NCBI GenBank assembly: GCA_016178585.1
Contig: JACOTA010000040.1
Coordinates: 1 to 59,331 of the forward strand
Reading direction: 5' to 3'
Origin: Nitrospirota bacterium
GTDB taxonomy: Bacteria; Nitrospirota; Nitrospiria; JACQBW01
DNA length: 59,331 bases
Shown here: one piece after another, positions 7,749-16,758 of the stretch
How positions within the stretch are numbered: position 1 is the stretch's first letter
How the letters are laid out: the number at the start of each line of letters is the position of its first letter
The notes under the pieces: model-generated
What the model was told of the DNA's origin: nothing
Database searches by the model: none
What the model saw: the letters and a program-made list of their open reading frames with translations, nothing else
Program-made: the position numbers and the translations under genes

Positions 7749-9500
7749 CTATTCTTTCTCATTCATTTTTTTATTGAGTTCGCTTCCCAGGGTCCTTTTT
7801 TCCTCACTTTGGCCGCTCATATAGCTCCGGTAGTCGGCATTTTCACTATCTCGCCTTTGTTCTTTAAGGCTTAATCCGATCTTGCGTTCGCCGGTGTCAA
7901 TTTTTACGACCTTGGCAGTGATTTCACTGCCGGCTTTGTAAGTATCCTCTATTTTTTGACCGGTAGGCAATCCCAGTTCGCTGATATGAATCAGGCCCTC
8001 AACATCTTCAGCCAATTCCACAAAAACGCCGAATTCTGAAATTTTAGAAATTTTTGCCGTCACCTGAGCCCCTAATTTAAACTTTTCGGGAATTTCTTTT
8101 TCCCAGGGATCCTGAGTCAGCTGTTTAAAACCAAGAGAAAGCCGTTCCTTCTCTCTGTCAATCTTTAAAACAACGGCGTCAATTTTTTGCCCTTTCTTAA
8201 AGATTTCCGAGGGGTGCTTGATATGTTTTGTCCAGGACAAATCTGAAATATGAATCAACCCATCAATCCCGTCGCTAATACCGACAAAAACACCGAAATC
8301 TGTAATACTTCTGACCTTGCCTTCAACTTTTGTTCCAGTAGGAAACTTCTTTTCAATAACCTCCCAGGGATTATGATCCACCTGTTTCATCCCTAGTGAA
8401 ATTTTTCGCCCTTTTTTGTCGAGACTTAAGACCACGGCGTCGATCATGTCGCCGACCGCAACGAGCTTGGAAGGATGTCTGACCTCGTGGGACCAGGTCA
8501 TTTCGGAAATATGCACCAGGCCCTCAATCCCTGGCTGGAGTTCAACAAAAGCGCCGTAATCCGTTAAACTTGCGATTTTCCCGCGAATGCGGGTTCCGAC
8601 TGCGTATTTGGATTCGATATCCGCCCATGGATCGGGCGTTCTTTGTTTATAACCGAGGGAAACTCTGCCCGTTTCCCGGTCATATTTTAAAATCACGACT
8701 TCGATCTTGTCTCCCACCATAAAAAGCTCGGAAGGATGGTTGACCCGTCCCCATGACATATCGGTAATATGGAGAAGACCGTCAATTCCACCGAGGTCAA
8801 TAAAGGCTCCATATTCTGTAATGTTTTTAACAATTCCCGGAACGATTTGCCCTTCGGTTAAGTTCGAAAGGGTCGATTGGCGCTTTTTGTCCCTCGTTTC
8901 TTCCAGGAGAACCCGGCGGGAAACCACGATATTCCCTCTTTTTTGGTTCATTTTTATAATTTTCATTGGAAAAGTTTTTCCGATCAGCTGATCAAGATCC
9001 CGCACCGGACGAAGATCAATTTGCGAACCGGGAAGAAATGCCTTGATCCCGATATCCACAATCATTCCCCCTTTAATTCTGGAAAGAATTTTCCCCTCAA
9101 TAATTTCTCCGTTATCGGAAACTTTTTCCAGATCTTTCCAAACTTTCATTTTATCGGCTTTTTCTTTTGACAGGAGAATATTTCCTTCGGAATCTTCCCG
9201 CTGTTCAAGATAAACCAGAATGGGATCGCCGACTTTAAGCTTTTCTAAATCTTCTTTGGTAAACTCAGAGCGTGGAATAGACCCTTCGGATTTATATCCA
9301 ATATCGACTAACACGCCTTCCCGTTCAATGGAAAGAATGGTTCCTTCTACAATGCTCCCTTCTTCCAGGTTTTTAAACGATTCGGCGTAAAGAGCCTCCA
9401 TTTCCAAAGCCTGAGCGTCCATGACGCCTTCTTCTTCATCTTCATCATCATGAATTCTTCTTGATATTTTATTTTGAGTGAGTACTTGTTCTTTTGACAT
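7749..9500 (-). CDS. rpsA: 30S ribosomal protein S1, six S1 domains
   Basis: A 583-residue RNA-binding protein of the 30S subunit that helps recruit mRNA. Six S1 (OB-fold) repeats can be counted, starting at GSIVEGTILSIEREGVLVDI and repeating as GxVxxITxxGAFVxL, each ending in IHISDxSW-like motifs. An acidic N-terminal stretch (HDDEDEEEGVMDAQ) precedes the first repeat. Length is close to other long S1 proteins. It follows plsC by 18 bp and precedes sppA by 8 bp. Confidence 0.96.
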   Translation of the reverse strand: MSKEQVLTQNKISRRIHDDEDEEEGVMDAQALEMEALYAESFKNLEEGSIVEGTILSIEREGVLVDIGYKSEGSIPRSEFTKEDLEKLKVGDPILVYLEQREDSEGNILLSKEKADKMKVWKDLEKVSDNGEIIEGKILSRIKGGMIVDIGIKAFLPGSQIDLRPVRDLDQLIGKTFPMKIIKMNQKRGNIVVSRRVLLEETRDKKRQSTLSNLTEGQIVPGIVKNITEYGAFIDLGGIDGLLHITDMSWGRVNHPSELFMVGDKIEVVILKYDRETGRVSLGYKQRTPDPWADIESKYAVGTRIRGKIASLTDYGAFVELQPGIEGLVHISEMTWSHEVRHPSKLVAVGDMIDAVVLSLDKKGRKISLGMKQVDHNPWEVIEKKFPTGTKVEGKVRSITDFGVFVGISDGIDGLIHISDLSWTKHIKHPSEIFKKGQKIDAVVLKIDREKERLSLGFKQLTQDPWEKEIPEKFKLGAQVTAKISKISEFGVFVELAEDVEGLIHISELGLPTGQKIEDTYKAGSEITAKVVKIDTGERKIGLSLKEQRRDSENADYRSYMSGQSEEKRTLGSELNKKMNEKE

Positions 9501-9518
9501 TAAAATCCCTGCCTCCCT

Positions 9519-10184
9519 TTATTTTAAAGATATTCTTTTTAAATCTGCCACCGTTTGCAAAATCTCATCCTGTTTTTTGGTCTTAAGCTCATGGATCCTC
9601 TCCATAATCCTCAAACTAATCCTCTGGTAAAGCTCCTTCCCTTCCCATTGCCTTGACAAATCACTAAAATCAATCGGTTCACCATAGGTCACACTGACCG
9701 GATGAATTTTAATTCTTCTTGAATGTACCGGTAATACTTTTTCGCTTCCCGAAATATAGGTGGGAATCACCTTTGCGCCTGAAAGAGAAACCAGCATTCC
9801 GATTCCCATTTTTGCTTCTTTCAAATGGCCGTCGGTCGACCGCGTTCCTTCGGGAAAAATGACCACCAAATTCCCTTTTTTTTCCACCTGATCAATAATT
9901 TTTTTAAATGAATCCCGGTTTACACCCCTTCGGTTTATGGGAATGCCTCCAAGATAGGTCCAAATCCCGCGTGAAAGAAATTTTTTAAAAATTTCGGCTT
10001 TAGCCACATATCTCAGACGCCTCCAGATTCCACACCCGATCAACAAAATATCGGCGTAGCTGGCGTGATTCGAAGCCAGAATGGCCCCCCCTTTTTTGGG
10101 GATATTTTGACGTCCTTCAACCTTTAAATTAAAAAACAACTTAAAAATGATAAACGAAAATAGATGAAGAACGGCGTAAAGCAT
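9519..10184 (-). CDS. plsC: 1-acyl-sn-glycerol-3-phosphate acyltransferase
   Basis: A 221-residue membrane-associated acyltransferase that makes phosphatidic acid from lysophosphatidic acid. The catalytic HX4D motif is NHASYAD (H40, D45) and the substrate motif FPEGTRSTDG lies near residue 110. An N-terminal hydrophobic stretch (LHLFSFIIFKLFF) anchors it. It sits where relatives such as Geobacter carry ispH, between cmk and rpsA. The upstream gap to cmk holds MITE copy 2. Confidence 0.92.
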   Translation of the reverse strand: MLYAVLHLFSFIIFKLFFNLKVEGRQNIPKKGGAILASNHASYADILLIGCGIWRRLRYVAKAEIFKKFLSRGIWTYLGGIPINRRGVNRDSFKKIIDQVEKKGNLVVIFPEGTRSTDGHLKEAKMGIGMLVSLSGAKVIPTYISGSEKVLPVHSRRIKIHPVSVTYGEPIDFSDLSRQWEGKELYQRISLRIMERIHELKTKKQDEILQTVADLKRISLK

Positions 10185-10224
10185 AGTCTAATTGGATACT
10201 GGTCGTCAAGAACCCGTTTGACGC

Positions 10225-10365
10225 CCCAGGAACAGAGATAGGATTTGCAACTCCTTGTTTTTCCTGTCATCGCGAGCGCCCGCAGGGTGCGTGGCGATCT
10301 CGGTTCACGATGGCGAGATTGCTTCGCTTCGCTCGCAATGACAACTTTCTATCGCTGTTCTTGGG
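10225..10365. repeat. 141-bp MITE-like inverted repeat element, copy 2
   Basis: The ends CCCAGGAACAGAGATAGGA and the complement of CCCAAGAACAGCGATAGA form imperfect terminal inverted repeats. The core GTCATCGCGAG ... CTCGCAATGAC and the right half (GAGATTGCTTCGCTTCGCTC) match copy 1 at 2641-2781. The element ends 10 bp before the cmk stop codon and splits the cmk-plsC junction. Confidence 0.8.
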
Positions 10366-10374
10366 TTGACGGAT

Positions 10375-11082
10375 TCAGCGGGTAAACGTTTTCGTCCTCC
10401 TGTCTCCTTTATTCTTAAAAAGTTCCACCTCAAACCGCATTTTTTCAACCACCTTTTCCAGTGTCACCCGGCTCGTATCAATCAAGATAGCGTCATCTGC
10501 TTTTAGCAACGGGGCGATTTTTCTCTCGCTATCCTGCTTATCTCTCCGGATCATTTCTTGAATCGTTTGCTCCAGATTCACCTGGAACCCCTTTTGGGTT
10601 AACTCCTCGTACCGTCTTCTTCCCCTTACTTCGGTTGACGCATCCATAAAAAACTTGACCGGAGCATTCGGAAGGATTTCAGTTCCGATGTCTCTTCCCA
10701 ACAAAATGACACCCGCTTCTTTTCCAATGTCCCTCTGAAGAGTGATCAAGTTTTCTCTCACCGCTCTATATTTCGAAATAACCGAAGAGACATTGCTGAG
10801 TTGCGGCGTTTTTAACTCACCCGTGATATCACGCTGGTCTACCCAAATCGTGAAAAGAGGGCCTTTCTTTTTAAGGCTGACCAGGTTATTTCGGCAAAGC
10901 CGGCTCACCTCTGTTTCATTTTCCGGATCAATCTTTTCTTTAACCACTTTCCAGGCCACCGCCCGGTAAAGAAGGCCCGTATCAAGACAACTGTATCCAA
11001 GTTCTTTGGCCAGGAGGCGTGCCACGGTGGTCTTCCCGGAAGCTGAAGGGCCGTCAATGGCTATCGTCACTTCATTTGCCAT
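10375..11082 (-). CDS. cmk: Cytidylate kinase
   Basis: A 235-residue P-loop kinase phosphorylating CMP and dCMP. The P-loop is GPSASGKTTVARLLAKELG, followed by CLDTGLLYRAVAW. GRDIGTEILP, KFFMDAS and RRDKQDSERKIAPL complete the family. It follows aroA by 9 bp, the widespread aroA-cmk pairing. A charged tail (KNKGDRRTKTFTR) ends close to the MITE element, so its last residues may have been altered by that insertion. Confidence 0.95.
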   Translation of the reverse strand: MANEVTIAIDGPSASGKTTVARLLAKELGYSCLDTGLLYRAVAWKVVKEKIDPENETEVSRLCRNNLVSLKKKGPLFTIWVDQRDITGELKTPQLSNVSSVISKYRAVRENLITLQRDIGKEAGVILLGRDIGTEILPNAPVKFFMDASTEVRGRRRYEELTQKGFQVNLEQTIQEMIRRDKQDSERKIAPLLKADDAILIDTSRVTLEKVVEKMRFEVELFKNKGDRRTKTFTR

Positions 11083-11091
11083 CTCTTTTCC

Positions 11092-12384
11092 TCAAGAACC
11101 TGACACTTTTTTTAACAGGGATTCAAAACCGGGAAAGGAGGTGCTTACGCAATCGGCCGGGTCAATGGTGCTCTCTCCCTCTGAAGCCAGCGCCGCAATG
11201 GCCATCGACATCGCCACCCGATGGTCCCCTTCGCTGGAAAAAGCCGATCCTTTAAATTTATTTCCCCCTTTGATCCGCAAACCGTCTGGCAGTTCCTCCA
11301 CCTCAACACCCAGTTTCTTTATCTCCCGGGACATCACGCCAATTCGGTCGCTTTCCTTAACGCGAAGCTCCTTTGCGCCGGTCACCCTGGTTTCACCCTC
11401 CGCGAATGCGGCCGCTATAAAAAAAATCGGCAGTTCATCAATCATAGAAGGAATATCTTCCTCCCGGATTTCGATTCCTTTTAACCTTTCGGGCGCCTGG
11501 ACAAAAAGATCGCCCGCCGGCTCCCCTCCAAAAACTGTTTGATTTTCAATCGATATCTTCCCGCCCATTTTTTTCAAGGCGTCAAGCAGTCCGATACGGG
11601 TCGAATTAATTCCCACGTTGCGAATGATCAGGGAACTTTTTGGAATAATGGTTGCCGCGACAATAAAAAAAGCCGCGGATGAAAAATCCCCCGGAACGTT
11701 TATTTCAATCCCCCGTAATTCGGATTTTAAAATCGATGCCTTTCGGGGAGAAAACTCAATTTTAGCGCCAAACGATTGAAGCATCCTTTCAGTATGGTCC
11801 CGGGATAAAAACGGCTCCTCGATTCGGGTCGCCCCCTCAGCCGAAAGCCCCGCCAGCAGGATAGCCGATTTAATCTGGGCGCTGGCCACCGGTAAACGGT
11901 ACTCAATGCCTTTCAGGTTTTTCTTCCCGGAAATCGCGATTGGCGCGAATCGATTATTTTGTCTGCCCCGGATTTCGGCTCCCATGCGGGCTAACGGTTC
12001 AATCACACGCGCCATGGGCCTTTTTCTGAGGGAATCGTCGCCGTCCAGGACTGAAAAAAAGGGGAGGCCGGATAAAAGCCCGGTAAAGAGCCTCAGGCTG
12101 GTTCCTGAATTCCCCATGTTTAAGACTTTTTCAGGTTCTTTTAAGCTGTCAAACCCTTCTCCTTGAACGGTCAGGACCTTTTCTTGAATTTTCGTTTTCA
12201 CGCCCATTTCCTCGATCGCCCGCAAGGTGCAAATACAGTCTTCCGAAGGGAGGTACCCTTTTATCACTGTACGCCCCCTGGCAAACCCTCCAAACAAAAT
12301 AGCCCGGTGGGTAATCGATTTATCCCCCGGAACGAAAATCTCTCCCTTTATCGGAGGACTTTTTTTAACCGTAAAGGCAGACAC
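11092..12384 (-). CDS. aroA: 3-phosphoshikimate 1-carboxyvinyltransferase (EPSP synthase)
   Basis: A 430-residue enzyme of the shikimate pathway that joins phosphoenolpyruvate to shikimate-3-phosphate. PGDKSITHRAILFGGFARG lies at the N-terminus, GNSGTSLRLFTGLLSG binds phosphoenolpyruvate, and the C-terminal half has KESDRIGVM and GDHRVAMSMAIAAL. It begins 1 bp after the tyrA stop and precedes cmk, inside the pheA-hisC-aroF-tyrA-aroA-cmk operon. Confidence 0.96.
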   Translation of the reverse strand: MSAFTVKKSPPIKGEIFVPGDKSITHRAILFGGFARGRTVIKGYLPSEDCICTLRAIEEMGVKTKIQEKVLTVQGEGFDSLKEPEKVLNMGNSGTSLRLFTGLLSGLPFFSVLDGDDSLRKRPMARVIEPLARMGAEIRGRQNNRFAPIAISGKKNLKGIEYRLPVASAQIKSAILLAGLSAEGATRIEEPFLSRDHTERMLQSFGAKIEFSPRKASILKSELRGIEINVPGDFSSAAFFIVAATIIPKSSLIIRNVGINSTRIGLLDALKKMGGKISIENQTVFGGEPAGDLFVQAPERLKGIEIREEDIPSMIDELPIFFIAAAFAEGETRVTGAKELRVKESDRIGVMSREIKKLGVEVEELPDGLRIKGGNKFKGSAFSSEGDHRVAMSMAIAALASEGESTIDPADCVSTSFPGFESLLKKVSGS

Positions 12385-12385
12385 T

Positions 12386-13246
12386 TTAGTTTAACTTCTC
12401 CAGAATTTTCTTTGATTTTTCAAACTCTTTAAGCAAACCCGCACCGTCCTGATCTTCAATATATTTTTTTAACCGGCCAAGCGTCTCTTCATATTTTTTG
12501 AGGTGTCCGAGGATGGCCTCACGGTTTGAAAGACAGATATCTTTCCACATCTCCGGAGAACTGGCCCCAATCCGGGTGAAATCCCGGAATCCTCCTCCTG
12601 AATATGAAACGAGGGACTCTTTCTTTTCAGCCATCCCCAAAACCGTATTGACCAGGGCATAGGCCGCCAGATGGGGCAGATGGCTCACCATTCCCAAAAT
12701 ATCATCATGCTCAAAAGGATCCAGGCAGGAAACCACCGCACCCACCTTTTCCCACAATTTCCTGACTTTGGCCAGCGATGCGGGATCTGTCCGCGGCGTC
12801 GGCGTTAAAATGCACCTGGCCCCTTTAAACAGGTCTGGAAGGGCCGCGTCTACCCCGGACTTTTCCCGTCCGGCGATTGGATGAGCCGGCACAAACTTTC
12901 CGTTTTTGAAGAGAGGCCCCAACTCTTCCACGACTTTTCCTTTGACGCTCCCGACATCCGTCATAATGGCCTCTTTTGACAGATAAGGAAGAATTTTTTT
13001 AACAGTGGCGCCATAGCTCCCGACAGGAATGGCCAGAACGACCAGATCCGCTCCTTCGACGACCTTTTCAATTTTCAAGTCATACTGATCGATCACCCCA
13101 AGGGTGACCGCTTTTTTCAGGTTCCCTTCACTCCTGCCAAAACCTGAAATGGATCCCACCAACCCTTTTTTTTTGCAGTCAATGGCAAGCGATCCGCCGA
13201 TCAGTCCCACTCCAATCAGGGCCAGTTTGTTAAAATAAAGCTTCAT
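12386..13246 (-). CDS. tyrA: Prephenate dehydrogenase
   Basis: About 286 residues, NAD(P)-dependent, converting prephenate to 4-hydroxyphenylpyruvate for tyrosine. The nucleotide motif is IGVGLIGGSLA. HPIAGREKSGVDAA and the helical C-terminal domain (SHLPHLAAYALVN, FRDFTRIGAS) follow. I start at the ATG at 13246 (KLYFNKLALIG) because the longer frame from 13264 adds six unalignable residues. No ACT domain is present. Confidence 0.94.
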   Translation of the reverse strand: MKLYFNKLALIGVGLIGGSLAIDCKKKGLVGSISGFGRSEGNLKKAVTLGVIDQYDLKIEKVVEGADLVVLAIPVGSYGATVKKILPYLSKEAIMTDVGSVKGKVVEELGPLFKNGKFVPAHPIAGREKSGVDAALPDLFKGARCILTPTPRTDPASLAKVRKLWEKVGAVVSCLDPFEHDDILGMVSHLPHLAAYALVNTVLGMAEKKESLVSYSGGGFRDFTRIGASSPEMWKDICLSNREAILGHLKKYEETLGRLKKYIEDQDGAGLLKEFEKSKKILEKLN

Positions 13247-13270
13247 GCAAAGCCTGTTTCTCACTCTACA

Positions 13271-14287
13271 CTAAATTGTTCTGCCCACCGCAGGGGCCAA
13301 TTTTCTTAGCTCATCCATCATTTGTTTAAAACGGGGGGGCTTCAAAGATTCTTCTCCATCGGATAGCGCTTTTTCAGGATCCAAATGGACCTCGATCATT
13401 AACCCGTCAGCGCCGGCCGCAATGGCCGCCTTCGCCATGGGGATCACCAATTCCCATCTTCCCGTCCCATGAGAAGGATCGACAATAATGGGAAGATGGC
13501 TGAGCTGTTTAATCACGGGAACAGCCGATAAATCAAGGGTGTTTCGGGTCGAAGGTTCAAACGTTCGAATACCCCTTTCACACAAAATAACCTGATGGTT
13601 TCCACGGGACATAATATATTCAGCGGCCATTAAAAACTCTTTAATGGTGGCCGAAAGGCCCCGCTTGAGGAGAACCGGCTTACGGTAATTGCCGACCTCC
13701 TGCAAAAGCCTGAAATTCTGCATGTTTCGGGTCCCGATCTGAAGAATGTCCGAATGTTTTGCAACCAGTTCCACCTCTTTGGTGTCCATGACTTCAGTCA
13801 CAATTAAAAGGCCCGTCTTCATTTTTGTTTCAGAAAGGTAGTTCAACCCTTGCTCTCCTAATCCCTGAAAAGTGTAGGGTGAGGTGCGGGGCTTAAAAGC
13901 TCCCCCTCTCAGAATATGGGCGCCCGCTTCTTTAACCGCCTCGGCGACCTGCAATAAAATTTCAGCGCTTTCCACGGCACAGGGACCGGCCATCACCTCA
14001 ATCTTCTTATCGCCGATTTTTACTCCGTTCTCAAACTCAATCACAGTATTCTCTTTCTTAAACTCCCTGCTGACTAATTTATAGGGGGATAATATCGGCA
14101 TCACTTTTTCAACTCCCGGGAAAATAGACAAAGGGAGGCTTTCCAACACCCGATCATCTCCAATAGCCCCGATGATGGTCCGTTCCTTCCCCTTTGAAAC
14201 ATGGGCGGTTAATCCGAGCGCGCTCAGCCTTTCGGAAATATGATCGATCTCACTTTGCGTAGCGTTTGGTTTTAATACAATAATCAT
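13271..14287 (-). CDS. aroF: 3-deoxy-7-phosphoheptulonate (DAHP) synthase, type I-beta
   Basis: A 338-residue first enzyme of aromatic amino acid synthesis. Residues 1-70 are the ferredoxin-like regulatory domain of the I-beta type (IIVLKPNATQSEIDHISERL). The catalytic barrel has MAGPCAVES, LRGGAFKPRTSPYTFQG, LKRGLSAT and VDPSHGTGRWE. The N-terminal domain usually gives allosteric feedback control. R1 copy A lies between it and hisC upstream; its ribosome site AAGGGGAT lies just after the repeat. Confidence 0.95.
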   Translation of the reverse strand: MIIVLKPNATQSEIDHISERLSALGLTAHVSKGKERTIIGAIGDDRVLESLPLSIFPGVEKVMPILSPYKLVSREFKKENTVIEFENGVKIGDKKIEVMAGPCAVESAEILLQVAEAVKEAGAHILRGGAFKPRTSPYTFQGLGEQGLNYLSETKMKTGLLIVTEVMDTKEVELVAKHSDILQIGTRNMQNFRLLQEVGNYRKPVLLKRGLSATIKEFLMAAEYIMSRGNHQVILCERGIRTFEPSTRNTLDLSAVPVIKQLSHLPIIVDPSHGTGRWELVIPMAKAAIAAGADGLMIEVHLDPEKALSDGEESLKPPRFKQMMDELRKLAPAVGRTI

Positions 14288-14303
14288 TGATCTTTATCCC
14301 CTT

Positions 14304-14389
14304 ATTTTATTCAGGGGCCTTCGAGAAAATCATTCTCAATGCCCCCGAACCCCGCGTTCCGCACTGGCAAAGCCAGTTGCTTCACTTAA
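14304..14389 (-). repeat. R1 two-hairpin repeat, copy A
   Basis: Read on the minus strand it has a first hairpin, ACTGGC-TTT-GCCAGT, a GC-rich linker (GCGGAACGCGGGG), then a larger hairpin with GGGGGC ... GGCCCC arms around GAGAATGATTTTCTC. It ends in AATAAAAT. It fills the hisC-aroF gap in the direction of transcription, ending 16 bp before the aroF ATG. Confidence 0.8.
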
Positions 14390-14394
14390 TTCCT

Positions 14395-15471
14395 TCAAGT
14401 TTGTAATCGCAAAAATTGTTTGAGTTTGAGTGTAAATTTTTTATTTTCATCCGGCTTCCCAATGGTGACTCTCATTTGTTTTCCCTTGATATGCCGGATA
14501 ATAATCCCTTCCTTAAGCATCCAATCAAAAAGTTCCGGACCTTTTTCAACCTCAAAAAAGATAAAGTTCGTTTCCGTTGGCACATATTTAATACGCATTT
14601 CATCAAAACATGGGTAAAGATAATTTTTCCCATCAATATTATTTTGCCGGCTGGCTCTCAGGTGGAATTCATCCCCAAGCGCCGCAAGCGCCGCCTTTTG
14701 CGAAAGCAAGTTTGTATTAAACGGCTGCCTGACTTTGTTGAGCGTTTCTATCATCTTTTCAGAACCAATCCCATAGCCGATTCTCAAACCGGCCAGGCCG
14801 TAAAGCTTCGAAAAGGTCCTTAAAATGACGATATTTTCATGCCGGTTAATTTCTCCGATTAAATTAGAATAGGTCGCATCCGTAACATATTCTTCATACG
14901 CATGGTCAAAGACCAGAACGATGTCCGACGAAACCTGGTTGATAAACTCCATGATTTCATGCCTGGGGAGAAGGGTCCCCGTCGGGTTATTCGGATTACA
15001 AATAAATATCATCCGGGTTCGGTCGGTGATCTTTGCCGCCATCGTTCCTAAATCATGCCGATCCGCCTTTAAAGGAACGGTCACGACTTTGGCATGAGCC
15101 ACTTCGGTCATCATCGAGTAAAGCGAAAAAGTTAAATCCGCCATGATCACCTCATCGCCCGGAAGCAAAAATGCCCGCGTGAGCAATTCAATCAGTTCAT
15201 TGGAACCGTTTCCCAGGGCAACTTGTGAGGGGAAAACCTTTAACCGCTCTGCCAATGCCAGGACCAGATCATAGCCATTTCCATCCGGATACCGAAAAAT
15301 ACTCTTCTTAAACTGACTGATCGCCTTCAAAGCCATGGGAGAGGGACCCAGGGGGTTTTCGTTAGAGGCAAGTTTAATAATCCGGTTCAGCCCCATTTCC
15401 CTCTTTAGCTCTTCAATCGGCTTGCCCGCTTTATAAGGGATGATTTTTTGAATGTTTTCGGGAATTTTCAA
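14395..15471 (-). CDS. hisC: Histidinol-phosphate / aromatic aminotransferase
   Basis: A 358-residue pyridoxal-phosphate aminotransferase of class I/II. NPNNPTGTLLPR and the Schiff-base lysine in TFSKLYGLAGLRIGYG are present, along with GNGSNELIELL. In this operon, between pheA and aroF, it probably also transaminates aromatic keto acids. It starts 1 bp after pheA. Confidence 0.93.
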   Translation of the reverse strand: MKIPENIQKIIPYKAGKPIEELKREMGLNRIIKLASNENPLGPSPMALKAISQFKKSIFRYPDGNGYDLVLALAERLKVFPSQVALGNGSNELIELLTRAFLLPGDEVIMADLTFSLYSMMTEVAHAKVVTVPLKADRHDLGTMAAKITDRTRMIFICNPNNPTGTLLPRHEIMEFINQVSSDIVLVFDHAYEEYVTDATYSNLIGEINRHENIVILRTFSKLYGLAGLRIGYGIGSEKMIETLNKVRQPFNTNLLSQKAALAALGDEFHLRASRQNNIDGKNYLYPCFDEMRIKYVPTETNFIFFEVEKGPELFDWMLKEGIIIRHIKGKQMRVTIGKPDENKKFTLKLKQFLRLQT

Positions 15472-15472
15472 C

Positions 15473-16540
15473 TTAATTTCCCACCGGATAAGACCCGAGA
15501 ATCTTAAAAAAAACGCATTTCTCCTGAAGCGTCTCCATGGCGTTTTTCACTTTTTCATCTTCTTCGTGGCCTTCAAGGTCAAGATAAAAAAAATATTCCC
15601 ATGGTTTTTTCTTGGAGGGGCGGGATTCTATTTTTGTAAGATTGATCTTTTTTTCCGCAAAAGGCTGTAAAATTTCGTACAGCGCGCCGGTCCGGTCTTT
15701 AATGGAGAAAAGTATCGACGTCTTGTCTTTGCCGGTTTGGGAAACTGGTTTTTTCGAAATAATTAAAAAACGGGTGGTATTATGAGCATTATCCTCGATT
15801 CGTCTCGCCAGAATTTTCAAGCCGTAAAGTTTGGCCGCCAGTTCGCTCGCGATGGCCCCCGCAGTCGGGTCGGTTAAACAAATTTCCGCCGCTCTGGCCG
15901 TACTTTCCACTTCAATGATTTGAACATGGGAAAGATGTTTTTCTATCCATCGCTGGCTCTGCATAATCGGTTGAGGATGGGAATAGACCTTTTTCAGTGA
16001 ATCAATCTGAGAGGTTTCTGAAATCAGGTTGTTGTGGATTTCAAGGAAAATCTCCCCGGTAATTTTCAGGCTGGAATCGACAAACATATCGAGGGTGTGG
16101 GTCACGGTTCCATCGGTTGAATTTTCCACCGGAACCACCCCGTATTCCGCCCGCCCCTGCTCAACTTCGATAAAAACATCTTTAATATGGCCGACGGGAA
16201 CGAGTTGCGCAGAAGCGCCGTATTTTTGCAAACAGGCTAGATGAGAAAAGGTCGCTTTAGGACCAAGGTAGGCAACTTTTAACTGCCCTTCCAATGAAAG
16301 GGACGCGGAGATTATTTCCCGAAACAGGGCGCTAATCATTTCATTTGAAAAAGGACCTTTATTTTTTTGTTCAAGCCGTTGGAGAATTTCTCGTTCACGG
16401 AGGGGAGAATGGAGGTCGATCTTCTCCTTTTGCTTGATTTTTCCAACTTCTAAAACGACTTTTGCTCTTTGACTTAAGAACTCAAGCAACCGGTCGTCAA
16501 TTTCGTCGATCTTTTTTCTTAATGCGGATAAGTTCCCCAT
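15473..16540 (-). CDS. pheA: Bifunctional chorismate mutase / prephenate dehydratase (P-protein)
   Basis: About 355 residues. The N-terminal chorismate mutase helix bundle (LSALRKKIDEIDDRLLEFLS) is followed by prephenate dehydratase (AYLGPKATFSHLAC, VPVENSTDGTVTHTLD, ESTARAAEI, NTTRFLII) and a C-terminal ACT domain (GALYEILQPFAEKKINLTKI with ESRP) that senses phenylalanine. I start at the ATG at 16540 since the longer frame from 16612 runs through the promoter region. First gene of the aromatic operon. Confidence 0.95.
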   Translation of the reverse strand: MGNLSALRKKIDEIDDRLLEFLSQRAKVVLEVGKIKQKEKIDLHSPLREREILQRLEQKNKGPFSNEMISALFREIISASLSLEGQLKVAYLGPKATFSHLACLQKYGASAQLVPVGHIKDVFIEVEQGRAEYGVVPVENSTDGTVTHTLDMFVDSSLKITGEIFLEIHNNLISETSQIDSLKKVYSHPQPIMQSQRWIEKHLSHVQIIEVESTARAAEICLTDPTAGAIASELAAKLYGLKILARRIEDNAHNTTRFLIISKKPVSQTGKDKTSILFSIKDRTGALYEILQPFAEKKINLTKIESRPSKKKPWEYFFYLDLEGHEEDEKVKNAMETLQEKCVFFKILGSYPVGN

Positions 16541-16612
16541 GAGATGGAAGAACCTCTTTTTCTTTAGATTTAACCTTACGATTAGATGATCGCGGGGGTT
16601 ATGAAGTGTCAT

Positions 16613-16641
16613 AATATATGATAATTCAAAGACTTTTGCAA
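16613..16641 (-). promoter_or_regulatory. Sigma-70-like promoter for the pheA operon
   Basis: On the minus strand TTGCAA and TATATT are separated by 17 bp, about 70 bp upstream of the pheA ATG at 16540. This gap (16541-16758) is divergent between pheA and the plus-strand outer-membrane gene. I see no leader peptide. Confidence 0.55.
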
Positions 16642-16758
16642 TCCTTTTATTTTTTTATGTTTGATTATGAATCTTTATTTATGTTAAAAACGGTACAGCT
16701 TGTTTTAAACTTTAATCAATCATACCGATTTTCGGTTCTTCTGTTAAGGGAATTTTCT

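Noticed and set aside
16618-16758. 47-residue N-terminal extension of the outer-membrane protein
   Set aside because: The ATG at 16759 has a ribosome site and begins a clean signal peptide; the upstream part lies in the promoter region.
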